From Lentisphaerota bacterium (GTDB lineage: Bacteria; Verrucomicrobiota; Kiritimatiellia; RFP12; UBA1067), in assembly GCA_015061665.1 (NCBI GenBank), contig SUWC01000010.1:1-58284 (forward strand): a stretch of 58,284 nucleotides of DNA, in the 5' to 3' direction. Positions 6,921-16,078 of this stretch are shown here, in pieces; the stretch's first letter is position 1; each line of letters begins with the position of its first letter. The notes beneath the pieces are model-generated. The model was not told the DNA's origin. It did no database searches and saw only the letters and a list, made by a program, of their open reading frames with translations. The translations under genes and the position numbers were made by a program.

Positions 6921-9884
6921 ATGAAAAAAGTTTTCTTCCTTGCGTTTTCGGCACTATTCGCCGTAAGGTTCGCTTTGGCGGCTTCGGCGACCGTTGGGGG
7001 CGTCACGTACAACTATGTCGTGAGTTCCTACTGGTACGACGAAGAGACCGAGGAAGAGTACAATGGCCAGTTTGCCGTAATCACCGGGGCAAAGGGCGCG
7101 AAGGGAAAGCTTTCCATCCCGAAGAAGCTCGGCAAGTACCCCGTTTTGAAAATCGGGGACTACGCCTTCGAGGAAAACAACGCCATCACCTCGGTCGTCA
7201 TCCCCGCTGGCGTGAGGGAAATTGGAAGCTACGCGTTTGAGGAGTGCGGCAAGCTGACATCCGTCTCCCTTCCCGAAGGGCTGGCAATCATCGGGTACGA
7301 TGCGTTCTGCGGCTGCAGGAAGCTCGGCGACATCACCATTCCGTCGACGCTTCATCCTGCGTACGGATACGATGGCGTAGCATTCTGCTTCTGCTACGGG
7401 ATGAAAAGCATAGCTGTTGCCGATGGCAACGCATACTACAAATCCGTCGGCGGAGTAGCGTACTCGGCCGACGGCTCGACGCTCGTGTCCTATCCGGCCG
7501 GAAGGACAGGCGCATTCGAAATTCCAGAAGACGTGACGTCCGTCTCAGGCGAGGCTTTCGCAGGGGCGCGCGTTTCGTCCGTCTTCGTCCACTCCGGCGT
7601 CGAATGGATCGGCGACGGGGCGTTCCTCGAATGCCATAGCCTGACGAATATAACGGTCGATCCCGACAACGAATACTACAAGGACGTCAACGGCGCTCTG
7701 TTCTCCAAGGACGGCACGAGATTCATTTCCTATCCTGCGGGGAAAAGCACCGCCACGATCTACACTCTTCCCCAGTCGGTGACTCAAATCGGCGACGATG
7801 CGTTTGCCGGGTGCAAGTTCAAGGGCATAATCCTTCCCTCGACGCTTTCGGAACTTTCATACGAGGCGTTCGAGGGCTGCGAGAAGTTGACGCAGGTCAT
7901 TCTCGGCACCGGGCTTTCGACAATCAACGACCAGTCGTTTTACTATGTCCCGAAACTCTCGACCGTTACGCTTCCGCAAAGCGTCGAGTATATCGAAAGC
8001 TGTGCGTTTGAAGAATGCGGGATGAAGACCTCGACGATTTACTATCCAAGGAGCGCCGGTCGGCATCGTCATGCGTTCGAGGATTGCCCTGCGAAGAAGA
8101 TCGCGTATTCCTCGGCCTGCACCGTCGCCTTCGACTTGAACTACGACGGCGCGGGCGATTACCTCTACGACCGCAATGTCGTGGCAAAGCAGCCAGTCGG
8201 CATTCTTCCGACTCCAAGGCGTCAGGGCTATGGCTTCGCGGGCTGGTGGACTGCGCCAAACGGCGGCACGAAGATTTCCTCCGCTACGAAGATATCCAGG
8301 GACACGACTTTCTACGCGAGGTGGGCGCGGGCAGTCGCGATAACGAAGAAAGGCAGCGGCACCGTTGCTGGCGGAGGGAACAAGACTGTCGGCAGCAAGG
8401 TGACGCTTGCCGCCAAGCCTGCCAAAAACTGGACGTTCGTTGGCTGGGAGGCCTGGTGGGACATTGACGAAGGAGGCGACTATTCGAAAGGCGCATTCTC
8501 TCGCAAGCCGACGTTTTCGTTCACGATGCCTGACGACGCGGTAGATGCCTTAGCTTATTTTGTGAGGAAGCCAGAGGACTATGCTCCAATAATCGACGCC
8601 GAGTATTCCACCTGGTATGTGGCGGATGGCCAAGACGACTACATATATATCGACTCCTTGTCGTATTCGACTCTGAAGGCATCCAATCTACCGAAGGGCA
8701 TTTCCCTGAAGGGTGAAAGCTACGTGAAGGACGGAGACAATGTTTTCGCGCTCGTGAAGACCGGCGCGACAAAGCCGGGTGTGTATTCCGTCAAGCTCAC
8801 CGCGACGAACCGTTCCGGCAAGTCGTCCACGAAGACAATCAAGGTGGTCACCCCCAACATCGTCGATGAAGGCATAATCACGATAGACGCGGCGAAACGT
8901 TATGAGGTAAGCGCCGGCTTCACCTTCGATGCCTCCGCATGGGAGGAGCTGGGGATCAGTGCGCTTGGCGGCTGGAAGATAACGGCGGCTAGCGGCATTG
9001 CCGGCCTTTCGTGGAAGAACGGCCGCCTTGCGGGTGTTCCGACAGCCCCTGGCGTTCACTGCGTGACGTTCACGTTGACGAAAGGCAAGCAGACGAAAAC
9101 GGCTACTGCGACGTTCTTCGTGAACCCGCTTCCGTCTGGAGTCTCCGGCACGTACTACGGCCATACCGGCGTTCCGGATACGGAGGGCGAATGGGACGAA
9201 GAGAAGGAAGAATACGTCTACGCCGATCCGCCCATGGGGCGCAAGTCGAAGAGGATAACGCTGACGATCGGCTCCGGCGGAAAGATTTCCGCGAAAGTCG
9301 GTTCACTGTCTCTTACGGGCACAGGAGTCTCGTACTCCGAATATGACGGGACGTACTATGTCCGTGCGCAGCTGAGGAAGAAGTCCGGCAAGACGACGTA
9401 CGACTACATCCTCGACGGCGCAGTTGATCCGTCCACCGGTTCGTTCGACGGCTCGTACTACGAATTCTCGTGCAGCGGCAGCACATGCATCTCGGGATGG
9501 AGGAATGCTGACTGCGGCGCGGTTGCGCGCAAGCGCCTGACCGATCCCGATGCGCTCGCAACCGCCAGGGGTGCGGGAAAGCGGGGCATGATTGTAAGAA
9601 AGAGCGGGTCAACGTACTGGCTTGACTGTCCCGAGTGCATTGCTGGCCCGGAGAAGTTCACCAAGACGCTTTTCGCCAAGGCCGACGAGAAGGGGCTTGT
9701 GACGCTTTCCGGCAAAATCGACGGCAAGGCCGTGAGCGGCACTGCGTATCTCCTGCCCACAGACGGCGACGACGGACTATACGTCGCGTATTTCTTCACA
9801 GGCGGCTTTGTAGTCGAGATCAATTATTGGCTTGACGGCTATGGGGAATACCAAAACGTCTATGGCACCGCCTGGAAGCAGTGA
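6921..9884 (+). CDS. Secreted BspA-type leucine-rich repeat / InlB-repeat surface protein
   Basis: The product is 987 aa with a signal peptide (about 1-22, cleaved near 'FALAASA'). Residues about 60-395 are BspA-type (LRR_5) repeats, with units such as 'FEGCEKLTQVILGTGL' and 'IGDDAFAGCKFKGI'. Residues about 400-470 form an InlB B-repeat ending in 'GGTKISS...TTFYARW'. A divergent InlB-like repeat with 'GSGTVAGGGNKTVGSKVTL' follows. Putative Ig-like domains occupy about 560-740, and the C-terminal 230 residues are an unassigned beta-rich region. No sorting signal or autotransporter barrel is visible. Such proteins typically mediate adhesion. It is co-transcribed with the lipoprotein upstream. 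Confidence 0.85.
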   Translation: MKKVFFLAFSALFAVRFALAASATVGGVTYNYVVSSYWYDEETEEEYNGQFAVITGAKGAKGKLSIPKKLGKYPVLKIGDYAFEENNAITSVVIPAGVREIGSYAFEECGKLTSVSLPEGLAIIGYDAFCGCRKLGDITIPSTLHPAYGYDGVAFCFCYGMKSIAVADGNAYYKSVGGVAYSADGSTLVSYPAGRTGAFEIPEDVTSVSGEAFAGARVSSVFVHSGVEWIGDGAFLECHSLTNITVDPDNEYYKDVNGALFSKDGTRFISYPAGKSTATIYTLPQSVTQIGDDAFAGCKFKGIILPSTLSELSYEAFEGCEKLTQVILGTGLSTINDQSFYYVPKLSTVTLPQSVEYIESCAFEECGMKTSTIYYPRSAGRHRHAFEDCPAKKIAYSSACTVAFDLNYDGAGDYLYDRNVVAKQPVGILPTPRRQGYGFAGWWTAPNGGTKISSATKISRDTTFYARWARAVAITKKGSGTVAGGGNKTVGSKVTLAAKPAKNWTFVGWEAWWDIDEGGDYSKGAFSRKPTFSFTMPDDAVDALAYFVRKPEDYAPIIDAEYSTWYVADGQDDYIYIDSLSYSTLKASNLPKGISLKGESYVKDGDNVFALVKTGATKPGVYSVKLTATNRSGKSSTKTIKVVTPNIVDEGIITIDAAKRYEVSAGFTFDASAWEELGISALGGWKITAASGIAGLSWKNGRLAGVPTAPGVHCVTFTLTKGKQTKTATATFFVNPLPSGVSGTYYGHTGVPDTEGEWDEEKEEYVYADPPMGRKSKRITLTIGSGGKISAKVGSLSLTGTGVSYSEYDGTYYVRAQLRKKSGKTTYDYILDGAVDPSTGSFDGSYYEFSCSGSTCISGWRNADCGAVARKRLTDPDALATARGAGKRGMIVRKSGSTYWLDCPECIAGPEKFTKTLFAKADEKGLVTLSGKIDGKAVSGTAYLLPTDGDDGLYVAYFFTGGFVVEINYWLDGYGEYQNVYGTAWKQ

Positions 9885-9919
9885 CACCCATTTGGGTAAT
9901 GACAGATTCGGCATTATTT

Positions 9920-9928
9920 TGGTAAAAT
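9920..9928 (+). promoter_or_regulatory. Extended -10 promoter of xylB
   Basis: TGG-TAAAAT lies 23 nt before the ATG at 9952, with an AAGGAG ribosome-binding site between them. Confidence 0.55.
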
Positions 9929-9951
9929 TATCCCCAACAAGGAGATAATAG

Positions 9952-11361
9952 ATGTACACACTAGGCATAGACTCGTCCACGCAGAGCGTCAAGGCTCTCG
10001 TCTGGGATGCCGCGGCAGGCAAGGTCGCGGCGTCCGTATCCGTCAATTTCGGCAAGGAACTGCCCGAGTTCAAATGCAAGGATGGTTTTCTGCCCAACGA
10101 CGATGCGCTTGTGAAGGAGGCGGATCCGCGTCTTTGGCTGGCCGCGCTGGACAAGGTGCTTCTCAAACTGAAGGATGCCTTCGACACGTCGAAGATCGAC
10201 GCCATAGGCGGCGACGGGCAGCAGCACGGAAGCGTCTACCTCAATTCCGCATGGCCCTCGGCGCTTTCGTCCCTTTCCGCGGCGCAGAGTCCCTCCTGCC
10301 TCGTGGACGCGTTTGCGGGCGTGTTCGCGCGCGAAAGGGCGCCGATATGGATGGACTCCTCCACAACCGCTGAATGTCGCGACCTTGACGCCAGGTTCGG
10401 CAAGTCCCTTCAGGAGCGCACTGGCTCGCCAGCGATCGAGCGCTTCACCGGTCCGCAGATCATGAAGTTCGCGCGCAGGAACCCGGAGCTCTGGGCAAAG
10501 ACGGAGAAAGTACATCTCGTCAGCTCCTTCCTCTGCTCGGTCCTCGCCGGAGCGGATGCCCCGATCGACACGGGCGACGGCGCGGGCATGAACCTCCTCA
10601 ACCTCGCCGAGATGAAGTGGGACGCCGAGATCTGCGACTTCACGGCTCCAGGCCTTCTTGCCAAGCTTCCTGCCGTCGCTCTGCCTGGTGGCAAGACCTC
10701 GCTTGCGCTCGCGCCTTATTTCGCGAAGTACGGTCTGCGCGCCGGCATCCCCGTCGTGCCGTTTACGGGCGACAACCCCGCTTCGCTCGTCGGCACTGGT
10801 GCGGACAAGCCCGGGATCGCCGTCGTGTCGCTTGGCACGAGCGATACGTTCTTCGCCGCGATGCCGCAGTTCAAGACCGATCCCAACGGTTACGGGCACG
10901 TCTTCGGCAATCCTTCGGGTGGCTGCATGAGCCTTGCGTGCTTCAAGAACGGCTCGCTAGCGCGCGAGAAGGTGCGCTCGCTCGTCGGGTGCGACTACAA
11001 GTTCTTCGACGAGACGTCCTTCGAGAAGGTCCCGATGGACGACCGCCGCGCGTTTCCGTACTTTGAAAGCGAAATCACCCCGATACACCCTGCCACCGGA
11101 ATCGAGGCGAACTTCGACTGGAATGCTGCGGACGACGCCGTGAAGGTGGTGTCCGTGATCCGCGGCCAGATCGGCAACATGTTCGAGCGCACGCGCTGGA
11201 TCGGCAAGTTCGACACGATCCGCGTAACGGGCGGCGCGAGCCGTTCCAAGGGAATCCGCGACACGATTGCCGCTGTGTTCGGCGCGAAGGTCGAGACGCT
11301 TGACGTGCCCGATTCCGCCGCGGTCGGAGGTGCGATCCTCGCCGCACGTGCGCTGGCCTAG
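9952..11361 (+). CDS. xylB: Xylulokinase (FGGY family)
   Basis: The product is 469 aa, close to the usual 480-500. It phosphorylates D-xylulose to xylulose 5-phosphate for the pentose phosphate pathway. The FGGY N-terminal signature 'GIDSSTQSVKALVWD' lies at 4-18 and 'AIGGDGQQHGSVYLN' at about 83-97. The C-terminal nucleotide-binding part has 'VVSLGTSDTFFA' and 'RVTGGASRSKGIR'. The gene is monocistronic and ends 3 bp from the convergent permease gene, so no terminator fits between them. No xylose isomerase or transporter is adjacent. Another FGGY sugar specificity cannot be excluded, but the motifs fit xylulokinase best. Confidence 0.9.
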   Translation: MYTLGIDSSTQSVKALVWDAAAGKVAASVSVNFGKELPEFKCKDGFLPNDDALVKEADPRLWLAALDKVLLKLKDAFDTSKIDAIGGDGQQHGSVYLNSAWPSALSSLSAAQSPSCLVDAFAGVFARERAPIWMDSSTTAECRDLDARFGKSLQERTGSPAIERFTGPQIMKFARRNPELWAKTEKVHLVSSFLCSVLAGADAPIDTGDGAGMNLLNLAEMKWDAEICDFTAPGLLAKLPAVALPGGKTSLALAPYFAKYGLRAGIPVVPFTGDNPASLVGTGADKPGIAVVSLGTSDTFFAAMPQFKTDPNGYGHVFGNPSGGCMSLACFKNGSLAREKVRSLVGCDYKFFDETSFEKVPMDDRRAFPYFESEITPIHPATGIEANFDWNAADDAVKVVSVIRGQIGNMFERTRWIGKFDTIRVTGGASRSKGIRDTIAAVFGAKVETLDVPDSAAVGGAILAARALA

Positions 11362-11364
11362 TGG

Positions 11365-12465
11365 CTAGCGCGCGCGGCGGAAGGCGATGACGCCCAGGGT
11401 CAGGAAAATGGCTGCTGGCGCCATCGCCGCAGGGATGTGGTGCAGCCAGCCCTTGTACGCAAGGACCATGCACGTGATCTCGATGCCGTAGTAGGCGAAG
11501 AACATGCAGAGCGCGCCGAGGATTCCCTTGAATACGCTCTGGCGCCCTGAAATAACTCCGGCAGGGATGGCGAAGAGGGTTATCACGATGCATGCAAGCG
11601 GCGAGAGCGCCTGCGACCAGGCGTCGTACAGCCATTCGCGGCGCGCGTCTTCGGAGAGGTCGTGGTTTGTCCTGAGGTAGCGGAACTTGTCCCTTACGGA
11701 ATTGTACTTCCTTTCCTTGTTCTGCATAAGCAGGTCGGAGGGACGTTCCCTGAAGGTCGGAAAGACGCGAAGCTTCATCGCGTCAAGGTCGGGCGTCGGC
11801 GTGGCGACCTCGGTCCCCGCCGCGTCGTAGTGGTGGACCGTGGGGTTCTCAAACCACCACTCGCCGTCGAGGTAGTCCGCCCGGTCCGCTATGACGCTCA
11901 TCATCGGCCCGCCGGAATTCTCGTAGTCCTGCACGACCTTTACGCCGAAGAGGTGCCTGGCGTCGGGCGTCGCAAGCGCGTCGATGGTCCAGGTTCGGTC
12001 GGACTTCGCGTTCCTGTAGACGATTCCGTTCACGCGCTCGAGCTTTTCGACGTCGAACCTTTCGTTTCGAAGCCGCTTGGCCCACTGTCCGTACCTCGGG
12101 ACGTACCACTCGTTCACAAATGCGACGAAGCCCGCCATGAGCAGCGCCACGAGGAGGATCGGGCGCGCTATCGCGAGGAACGAGACGCCGCTTGCGCGCA
12201 TCGCCACCAGCTCCGAGTGGCGGCAGAAGTTCCACATCGTGTAGAGCGCGGCAAGCATCAGCGCGGCGGGCGCGAGGTAGCGGAAGAAGGGCGAGACGTA
12301 CGCGCAGAAGTACTGCACTATCGTCGCCATCGGAAGCTTCGCCTCGAGCATGCGCGAGAGCGAGCCGAACAGCTCGAAGAGAACGTATATCGCTATGAAC
12401 CCGAAGAGGCAGTAGCTCAGCGGAACGAGGTATTCCCTCAGGATGTATCGGCCGAGCGTTTTCAT
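11365..12465 (-). CDS. lptG: LptF/LptG-type lipopolysaccharide export permease
   Basis: The product is 366 aa, the family size. LptF and LptG form the inner-membrane permease of the LptBFG ABC complex that lifts lipopolysaccharide to the outer membrane. The N-terminus 'LGRYILREYLVPL' and the cluster 'HSELVAMRASGVSFLAIARP' (about 87-106) are YjgP/YjgQ hallmarks. Helices flank a large periplasmic beta-jellyroll (about 125-270). LptG is favoured over LptF by the overall pattern, with modest certainty. The start overlaps the pyrD stop (ATGA), so it is coupled to pyrimidine genes. Confidence 0.85.
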   Translation of the reverse strand: MKTLGRYILREYLVPLSYCLFGFIAIYVLFELFGSLSRMLEAKLPMATIVQYFCAYVSPFFRYLAPAALMLAALYTMWNFCRHSELVAMRASGVSFLAIARPILLVALLMAGFVAFVNEWYVPRYGQWAKRLRNERFDVEKLERVNGIVYRNAKSDRTWTIDALATPDARHLFGVKVVQDYENSGGPMMSVIADRADYLDGEWWFENPTVHHYDAAGTEVATPTPDLDAMKLRVFPTFRERPSDLLMQNKERKYNSVRDKFRYLRTNHDLSEDARREWLYDAWSQALSPLACIVITLFAIPAGVISGRQSVFKGILGALCMFFAYYGIEITCMVLAYKGWLHHIPAAMAPAAIFLTLGVIAFRRAR

Positions 12466-13373
12466 GACTCGAGCGCGCCCGTGATTTCGCGTACGGACTT
12501 GAACCCATGCCGCTCGCCGTAGGCGGCGATTCCGTCGTAGACTTCGGATACGACGTTCGGGTTGGAGAACGTCGCCGTTCCGACGGCTACCGCAGCAGCG
12601 CCTGCAAGCAGGAACTCTATTGCGTCCTTCGGCTCGTAGATTCCGCCCATCGCGAGGATGGGAAGCGATGTCGCCTTCGCGGCGTCGTAGACGAGCTTGA
12701 CGGCGGCGGGGTGCACGCAGCGTCCGGAGAGTCCGCCCGTCTTGTTGGCGATGACGGGCCTGCGCTTTTCGATGTCGATCACCATTGCGGGGATCGTGTT
12801 GATCATCGAAAGTGCGTTCGCGCCGGCGTTTTCGCAGGCATGGACGTAATGCGCGATGGAGGGGACGTTCGGCGCGAGCTTGACGATGAGCGGAAGCGTC
12901 GTCGCCTCGCGTACCGCCGCAACGACGGTTCCGAGTATCTTCGGGTCCTGCCCGAACGTATGTCCTCCCGACTTGACGTTCGGGCAGCTCACGTTCATCT
13001 CGATGGCGTCTGCAGCGTTTCCGATCTTGGCTGCGACTTCGGCGTATTCCGCGATGCTGCCGCCCCAGATGTTGGCGATCAGCGGGACGTTCGGCACCTG
13101 CTTGCGGTACCAGGGGATCGTCATCTTGAGGAAGTGCTCAATTCCGGCGCCCTGGAGGCCGATTGCGTTGACGAGCCCTCCCTTGACCTCCGCGTGGCGC
13201 GGCATCGGGTTGCCAGGCCAGGGCTCTATGCGGATTCCCTTCGCCGTTACGGCGCCTAGCTTGGAGTAGTCTACTGCGCCAATGTACTCCGTTCCGTATC
13301 CAAATGTTCCGCTGGCCGTCGCGACGGGCGACTTCATCTCAAGCCCGCCGAGGTTCACGCTCATGTCTATCAT
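12462..13373 (-). CDS. pyrD: Dihydroorotate dehydrogenase, class 1B catalytic subunit
   Basis: This 303-aa flavoprotein oxidises dihydroorotate to orotate in pyrimidine synthesis. Catalytic Cys130 lies in 'NVSCPNV', which is the class 1 (Cys) type. FMN-site motifs include 'ATASGTFGYG' near the N-terminus and 'LAMGGIYEPKDAIEFLLAGAAAV' near the end. The start at 13373 follows AAGGAG with a 7-nt spacer; a much longer upstream frame is open but overlaps pyrK. The electron-transfer subunit pyrK lies immediately upstream, confirming the 1B type, which uses NAD+ as acceptor. Confidence 0.93.
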   Translation of the reverse strand: MIDMSVNLGGLEMKSPVATASGTFGYGTEYIGAVDYSKLGAVTAKGIRIEPWPGNPMPRHAEVKGGLVNAIGLQGAGIEHFLKMTIPWYRKQVPNVPLIANIWGGSIAEYAEVAAKIGNAADAIEMNVSCPNVKSGGHTFGQDPKILGTVVAAVREATTLPLIVKLAPNVPSIAHYVHACENAGANALSMINTIPAMVIDIEKRRPVIANKTGGLSGRCVHPAAVKLVYDAAKATSLPILAMGGIYEPKDAIEFLLAGAAAVAVGTATFSNPNVVSEVYDGIAAYGERHGFKSVREITGALES

Positions 13374-13393
13374 TTTGCGACTCCTTCCGAGTT

Positions 13394-14164
13394 TCAGTCC
13401 CAGACAAGGTCGACGGCCCTGAAGACAGGACCCTCGATGCAGCAGCGCGAGTTGCCGCGCACCGTCTTCTGGATGCATGCGTAGCACGCCCCCACGCCGC
13501 AGATCATGTGGCGGTCCATCGATATCCAGCCGGGGACGCCAAGCTCGACGGCGCGGTCCGACACGGCCTTGAGCAGCCCGTCGGGACCGCACGTGAAGAG
13601 CTCGAACGGCTCTCCCTTTTCGCGTAGCTCGCGTATCGTCTCGTCAAGCGGGAGGGTCACGAAGCCCTTCGCGCCGCGCGAGCCGTCGTTGGTCGCCAGG
13701 CGCATCTCGACGCCGGGGATCCTCTCGAAGCGGTCCAGCGCGAGAAGGTCGCCTTCGGTCCGTCCGCCCGCGAACAGGATCTTGCGCCCCTCCAGCCTGC
13801 GGGCAAGGAAATGAAGCGGAGCGACGCCGTATCCTCCGCCGACGAGCAGCGCGGTTCCGCTGCACTTGACGGGGAAGCCGTGCCCCAGCGGGCCCATGAC
13901 CTCGATCGTGTCGCCGACCTTTGCGAGGTTGAGCGCGGACGTGCCGCGGCCGACCGTCTTGTAAAGGACGGTGACGAGCCCGTTCGCTGCGTCGAAGACG
14001 GAGAACGGGCGCCGCAGCGCGCTTTCCTCAAGCGCGGGGACGCGGATGTGGACGAACTGCCCGGGCACGAGTCCGGCGGAGATCGCGGGCGCCTCGAGGA
14101 CGAGGTACCTGTATCCGCCGCCTATTTCGTCGTGCGCAACGACTTTTGTCTTTTCGTTTGTCAT
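13394..14164 (-). CDS. pyrK: Dihydroorotate dehydrogenase electron-transfer subunit
   Basis: This 256-aa subunit carries FAD and a [2Fe-2S] cluster and passes electrons from PyrD to NAD+. The FAD-binding 'RRPFSVFDAANG' lies at about 54-65 and the nucleotide-binding 'ALLVGGGYGVAPLHFLARRL' follows. The cluster ligands are the cysteines in 'MICGVGACYACIQK' plus the downstream 'RCCIEGPVF'. The ATG at 14164 is only 7 nt after a perfect TATAAT, so the mRNA is predicted to be leaderless; no ribosome-binding site fits. It heads the pyrK-pyrD-lptG operon. Confidence 0.92.
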   Translation of the reverse strand: MTNEKTKVVAHDEIGGGYRYLVLEAPAISAGLVPGQFVHIRVPALEESALRRPFSVFDAANGLVTVLYKTVGRGTSALNLAKVGDTIEVMGPLGHGFPVKCSGTALLVGGGYGVAPLHFLARRLEGRKILFAGGRTEGDLLALDRFERIPGVEMRLATNDGSRGAKGFVTLPLDETIRELREKGEPFELFTCGPDGLLKAVSDRAVELGVPGWISMDRHMICGVGACYACIQKTVRGNSRCCIEGPVFRAVDLVWD

Positions 14165-14171
14165 TGCCAAT

Positions 14172-14180
14172 ATTATACCA
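14172..14180 (-). promoter_or_regulatory. Extended -10 promoter, leaderless pyrK
   Basis: On the minus strand TGG-TATAAT (14180 down to 14172) lies 7 nt before the pyrK ATG. Transcription should begin at or next to the A of the start codon. Confidence 0.7.
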
Positions 14181-14239
14181 TAATGGGACGATGCAGCGCG
14201 TACATAAGAAATGCGCCCATTGTCATGCCTGTCCATTTA

Positions 14240-14248
14240 TGGTAGAAT
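14240..14248 (+). promoter_or_regulatory. Extended -10 promoter of the serine hydrolase gene
   Basis: TGG-TAGAAT lies 36 nt before the ATG at 14285, with an AAAGGA ribosome-binding site in the leader. It is divergent from the pyrK promoter 60 bp away. Confidence 0.5.
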
Positions 14249-14284
14249 TGGACGCAAATAACCAAGAAAGGAATCTCACAAGCA

Positions 14285-15508
14285 ATGAAACGGCTTATGT
14301 TCGGCCTGATGGCCGCCGCAGTGATGTCCGTCTGCTTCGCAGGAGCAGAAGTCAAGGAGTCCGCAACCACCCTTGTGAAGGATGCGCTTGCGTCCTGGGT
14401 CGAGAAGGGCGAGCTTCCAGGCGCCATATCGGTCCTCTACAACAACGGAGTTCAGGAAATCGCGTGCGTCGGCTATGCCAACGTCGAGCAGAAGCGTCCG
14501 ATCACCATGGACGACGCGTTCATGCAGTGCTCGCAGACGAAGGGCTTCTGCGGAGTCACCGTCGCGAAGCTCGTTGAGGAGGGCAAGCTGAATCTCGACG
14601 ATCCCGTTTCGAAGTACCTCCCCGAGTTCAAGACGCTGTGGGTGAAAGGCCCCGAGGTGAACGGCGTGCGGACTCTTGTCAAGGCGAACAACGTCCTTAC
14701 GATACGCATGTGCCTCAACCACACCGGCGGTTTCCCGTTCGAGACCAGCGCCAAGCAGCCCGGCGTCAAGGGCGGCGGATGGTCCGGCGGCGCGCCCCTG
14801 CGCCCGAATGCCGCCGTCGCAGCTGCCTCGCCGCTCCTTTTCGAGCCTGGCACGAAGGTGCAGTACTCCAACACCGGCATCGACATTGCGGCGACGGTCG
14901 TCGAGGTCGTAACGGGCAAGAAGTGGGAGGATTATCTCAAGGAGACGGTGCTTGATCCGCTAGGCATGAAGAGCACATGGTTCTGGCCTACCGACGAGCA
15001 GCTGAAGACGCAGATCGAGATGTACGACTGCCGCAAGGACCAGCCCGCGAAGTGGCGCCTCCAGAACGACCAGCAGCAGCGTCCGTACAACGACGGCCAT
15101 GTGTTTGCATCCGCCGGTGCAGGCCTCTGGACGACGGCGAGCGACCAGCTTAAGTTCTACAAGATGCTCATGAACCTGGGCGAGGGGGAGAACGGAGTGC
15201 GCATCCTCAAGGAGGAGACGGTCAAGTCGATTCTCGCCGTCTCCACGCGTCCCAAGGGGCTTGGCGGCTACTCCCTTGGCCTTTCCGCCCCCGAGGTCGA
15301 CAATGAGGACCAGTGGTTCGGCCATGGCGGTGCATGGGGCACGAACTGCCTCGTCAACTGGCACAGGAAGCAGCTCAAGCTCTGGGTCGTCCAGCTCTGC
15401 GGCGGTCCGCGTCCGTGGGAGAAGGCCAGGGACGAAGCGGCCAACGAATTCTTCAAGGCTGCGATCGACAATTCCGCCGTCGAGGCCTACACGGGCCGCG
15501 TCAAGTAG
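14285..15508 (+). CDS. Secreted beta-lactamase-fold serine hydrolase
   Basis: The product is 407 aa with a signal peptide (about 1-20, 'MAAAVMSVCFAGA'). The class C beta-lactamase/EstB fold is marked by S83-x-x-K86 ('SQTK') and the Y194-S-N196 triad. A later 'HGGAWG' matches the third (KTG/HxG) motif. Members include esterases, DD-peptidases and beta-lactamases, and the substrate cannot be read from sequence. The stop is 6 bp before the ECF sigma factor gene, so the two are probably in one transcript. Confidence 0.85.
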   Translation: MKRLMFGLMAAAVMSVCFAGAEVKESATTLVKDALASWVEKGELPGAISVLYNNGVQEIACVGYANVEQKRPITMDDAFMQCSQTKGFCGVTVAKLVEEGKLNLDDPVSKYLPEFKTLWVKGPEVNGVRTLVKANNVLTIRMCLNHTGGFPFETSAKQPGVKGGGWSGGAPLRPNAAVAAASPLLFEPGTKVQYSNTGIDIAATVVEVVTGKKWEDYLKETVLDPLGMKSTWFWPTDEQLKTQIEMYDCRKDQPAKWRLQNDQQQRPYNDGHVFASAGAGLWTTASDQLKFYKMLMNLGEGENGVRILKEETVKSILAVSTRPKGLGGYSLGLSAPEVDNEDQWFGHGGAWGTNCLVNWHRKQLKLWVVQLCGGPRPWEKARDEAANEFFKAAIDNSAVEAYTGRVK

Positions 15509-15514
15509 CACCTG

Positions 15515-16048
15515 ATGGAAGTCTGGGAACAGGTTTCCGAAGACAGGGAGCGCGGCGCGCGCGCACTGATCTCCGAATACGGAGGCCGTCTGTACGCCGC
15601 CGCGTTCCACATCTGCCAGAACGAGCACGACGCGGAGGATCTCGTCCAGCGCACGCTTGTCCGCGTCGTGGAGCGCATCTCGACCTTCAAGGGGGACGGG
15701 AACTTCTTCACGTGGATGTTCTCGATCCTCGTCAATTTCTACAGGATGGACATGCGGCGCAAGGCCGCTAACGCGCTCGTCTTCGGCGAAAACGAGGTCG
15801 AAACCGAGGACGAACGCCCGACTCCAGGCGAGGGCATGTCCAGGAAAGAGGACGCGGCGGCTGTCCGTCGCGCGGTCGCGCAGCTTCCAGACGGCATGCG
15901 GCTCGTGGTCGTAATGCACTACTTCAGCGGACTGTCCGTGCCCGAGATCGCGCGGTCGCTGGAGATTCCCGAAGGCACAGTATATTTCCGCCTTCACGGC
16001 GCCCGCAGGAAAATCCGCGAAATTCTTTCAAAGGTTTTTAATGAATAA
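15515..16048 (+). CDS. ECF-family RNA polymerase sigma factor
   Basis: The product is 177 aa, typical of ECF sigma factors. Region 2 (about 15-75) has 'AEDLVQRTLVRVVERISTF' and 'FFTWMFSILVNFYRMDMRRK'. Region 4 (about 120-170) has 'LVVVMHYFSGLSVPEIARSL' and 'EGTVYFRLHGARRKIRE'. Region 3 is absent, as expected. The gene is followed by a putative anti-sigma factor gene. A strongly conserved promoter-like block overlaps its 3' end and recurs upstream of the second SUMF gene, which fits positive autoregulation of the locus. Confidence 0.92.
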   Translation: MEVWEQVSEDRERGARALISEYGGRLYAAAFHICQNEHDAEDLVQRTLVRVVERISTFKGDGNFFTWMFSILVNFYRMDMRRKAANALVFGENEVETEDERPTPGEGMSRKEDAAAVRRAVAQLPDGMRLVVVMHYFSGLSVPEIARSLEIPEGTVYFRLHGARRKIREILSKVFNE

Positions 16049-16060
16049 GGCATCTAACCT
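16019..16060 (+). promoter_or_regulatory. ECF-type promoter, copy 1
   Basis: GAAATT (16019), AAGGTTTTT (16031-16039) and GGCATCTAACCT (16049-16060) occur in the same order and with exactly the same spacing as at 18524-18565. The CATCTAA core resembles the CGTCTAA-like -10 of several ECF promoters. The distance from the block to the start codon is 18 nt in both copies. It overlaps the end of the sigma gene and would drive the anti-sigma/SUMF genes. Confidence 0.6.
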
Positions 16061-16078
16061 CATGGAAGGGACAAGAAA

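Noticed and set aside
9886-9897. ACCCA-TT-TGGGT palindrome as a terminator
   Set aside because: The stem is only 5 bp, the loop is too small to form, and no T-run follows.
13374-13592. Upstream extension of pyrD
   Set aside because: The extra 73 codons overlap pyrK and lack homology; AAGGAG directly before 13373 fixes the start.
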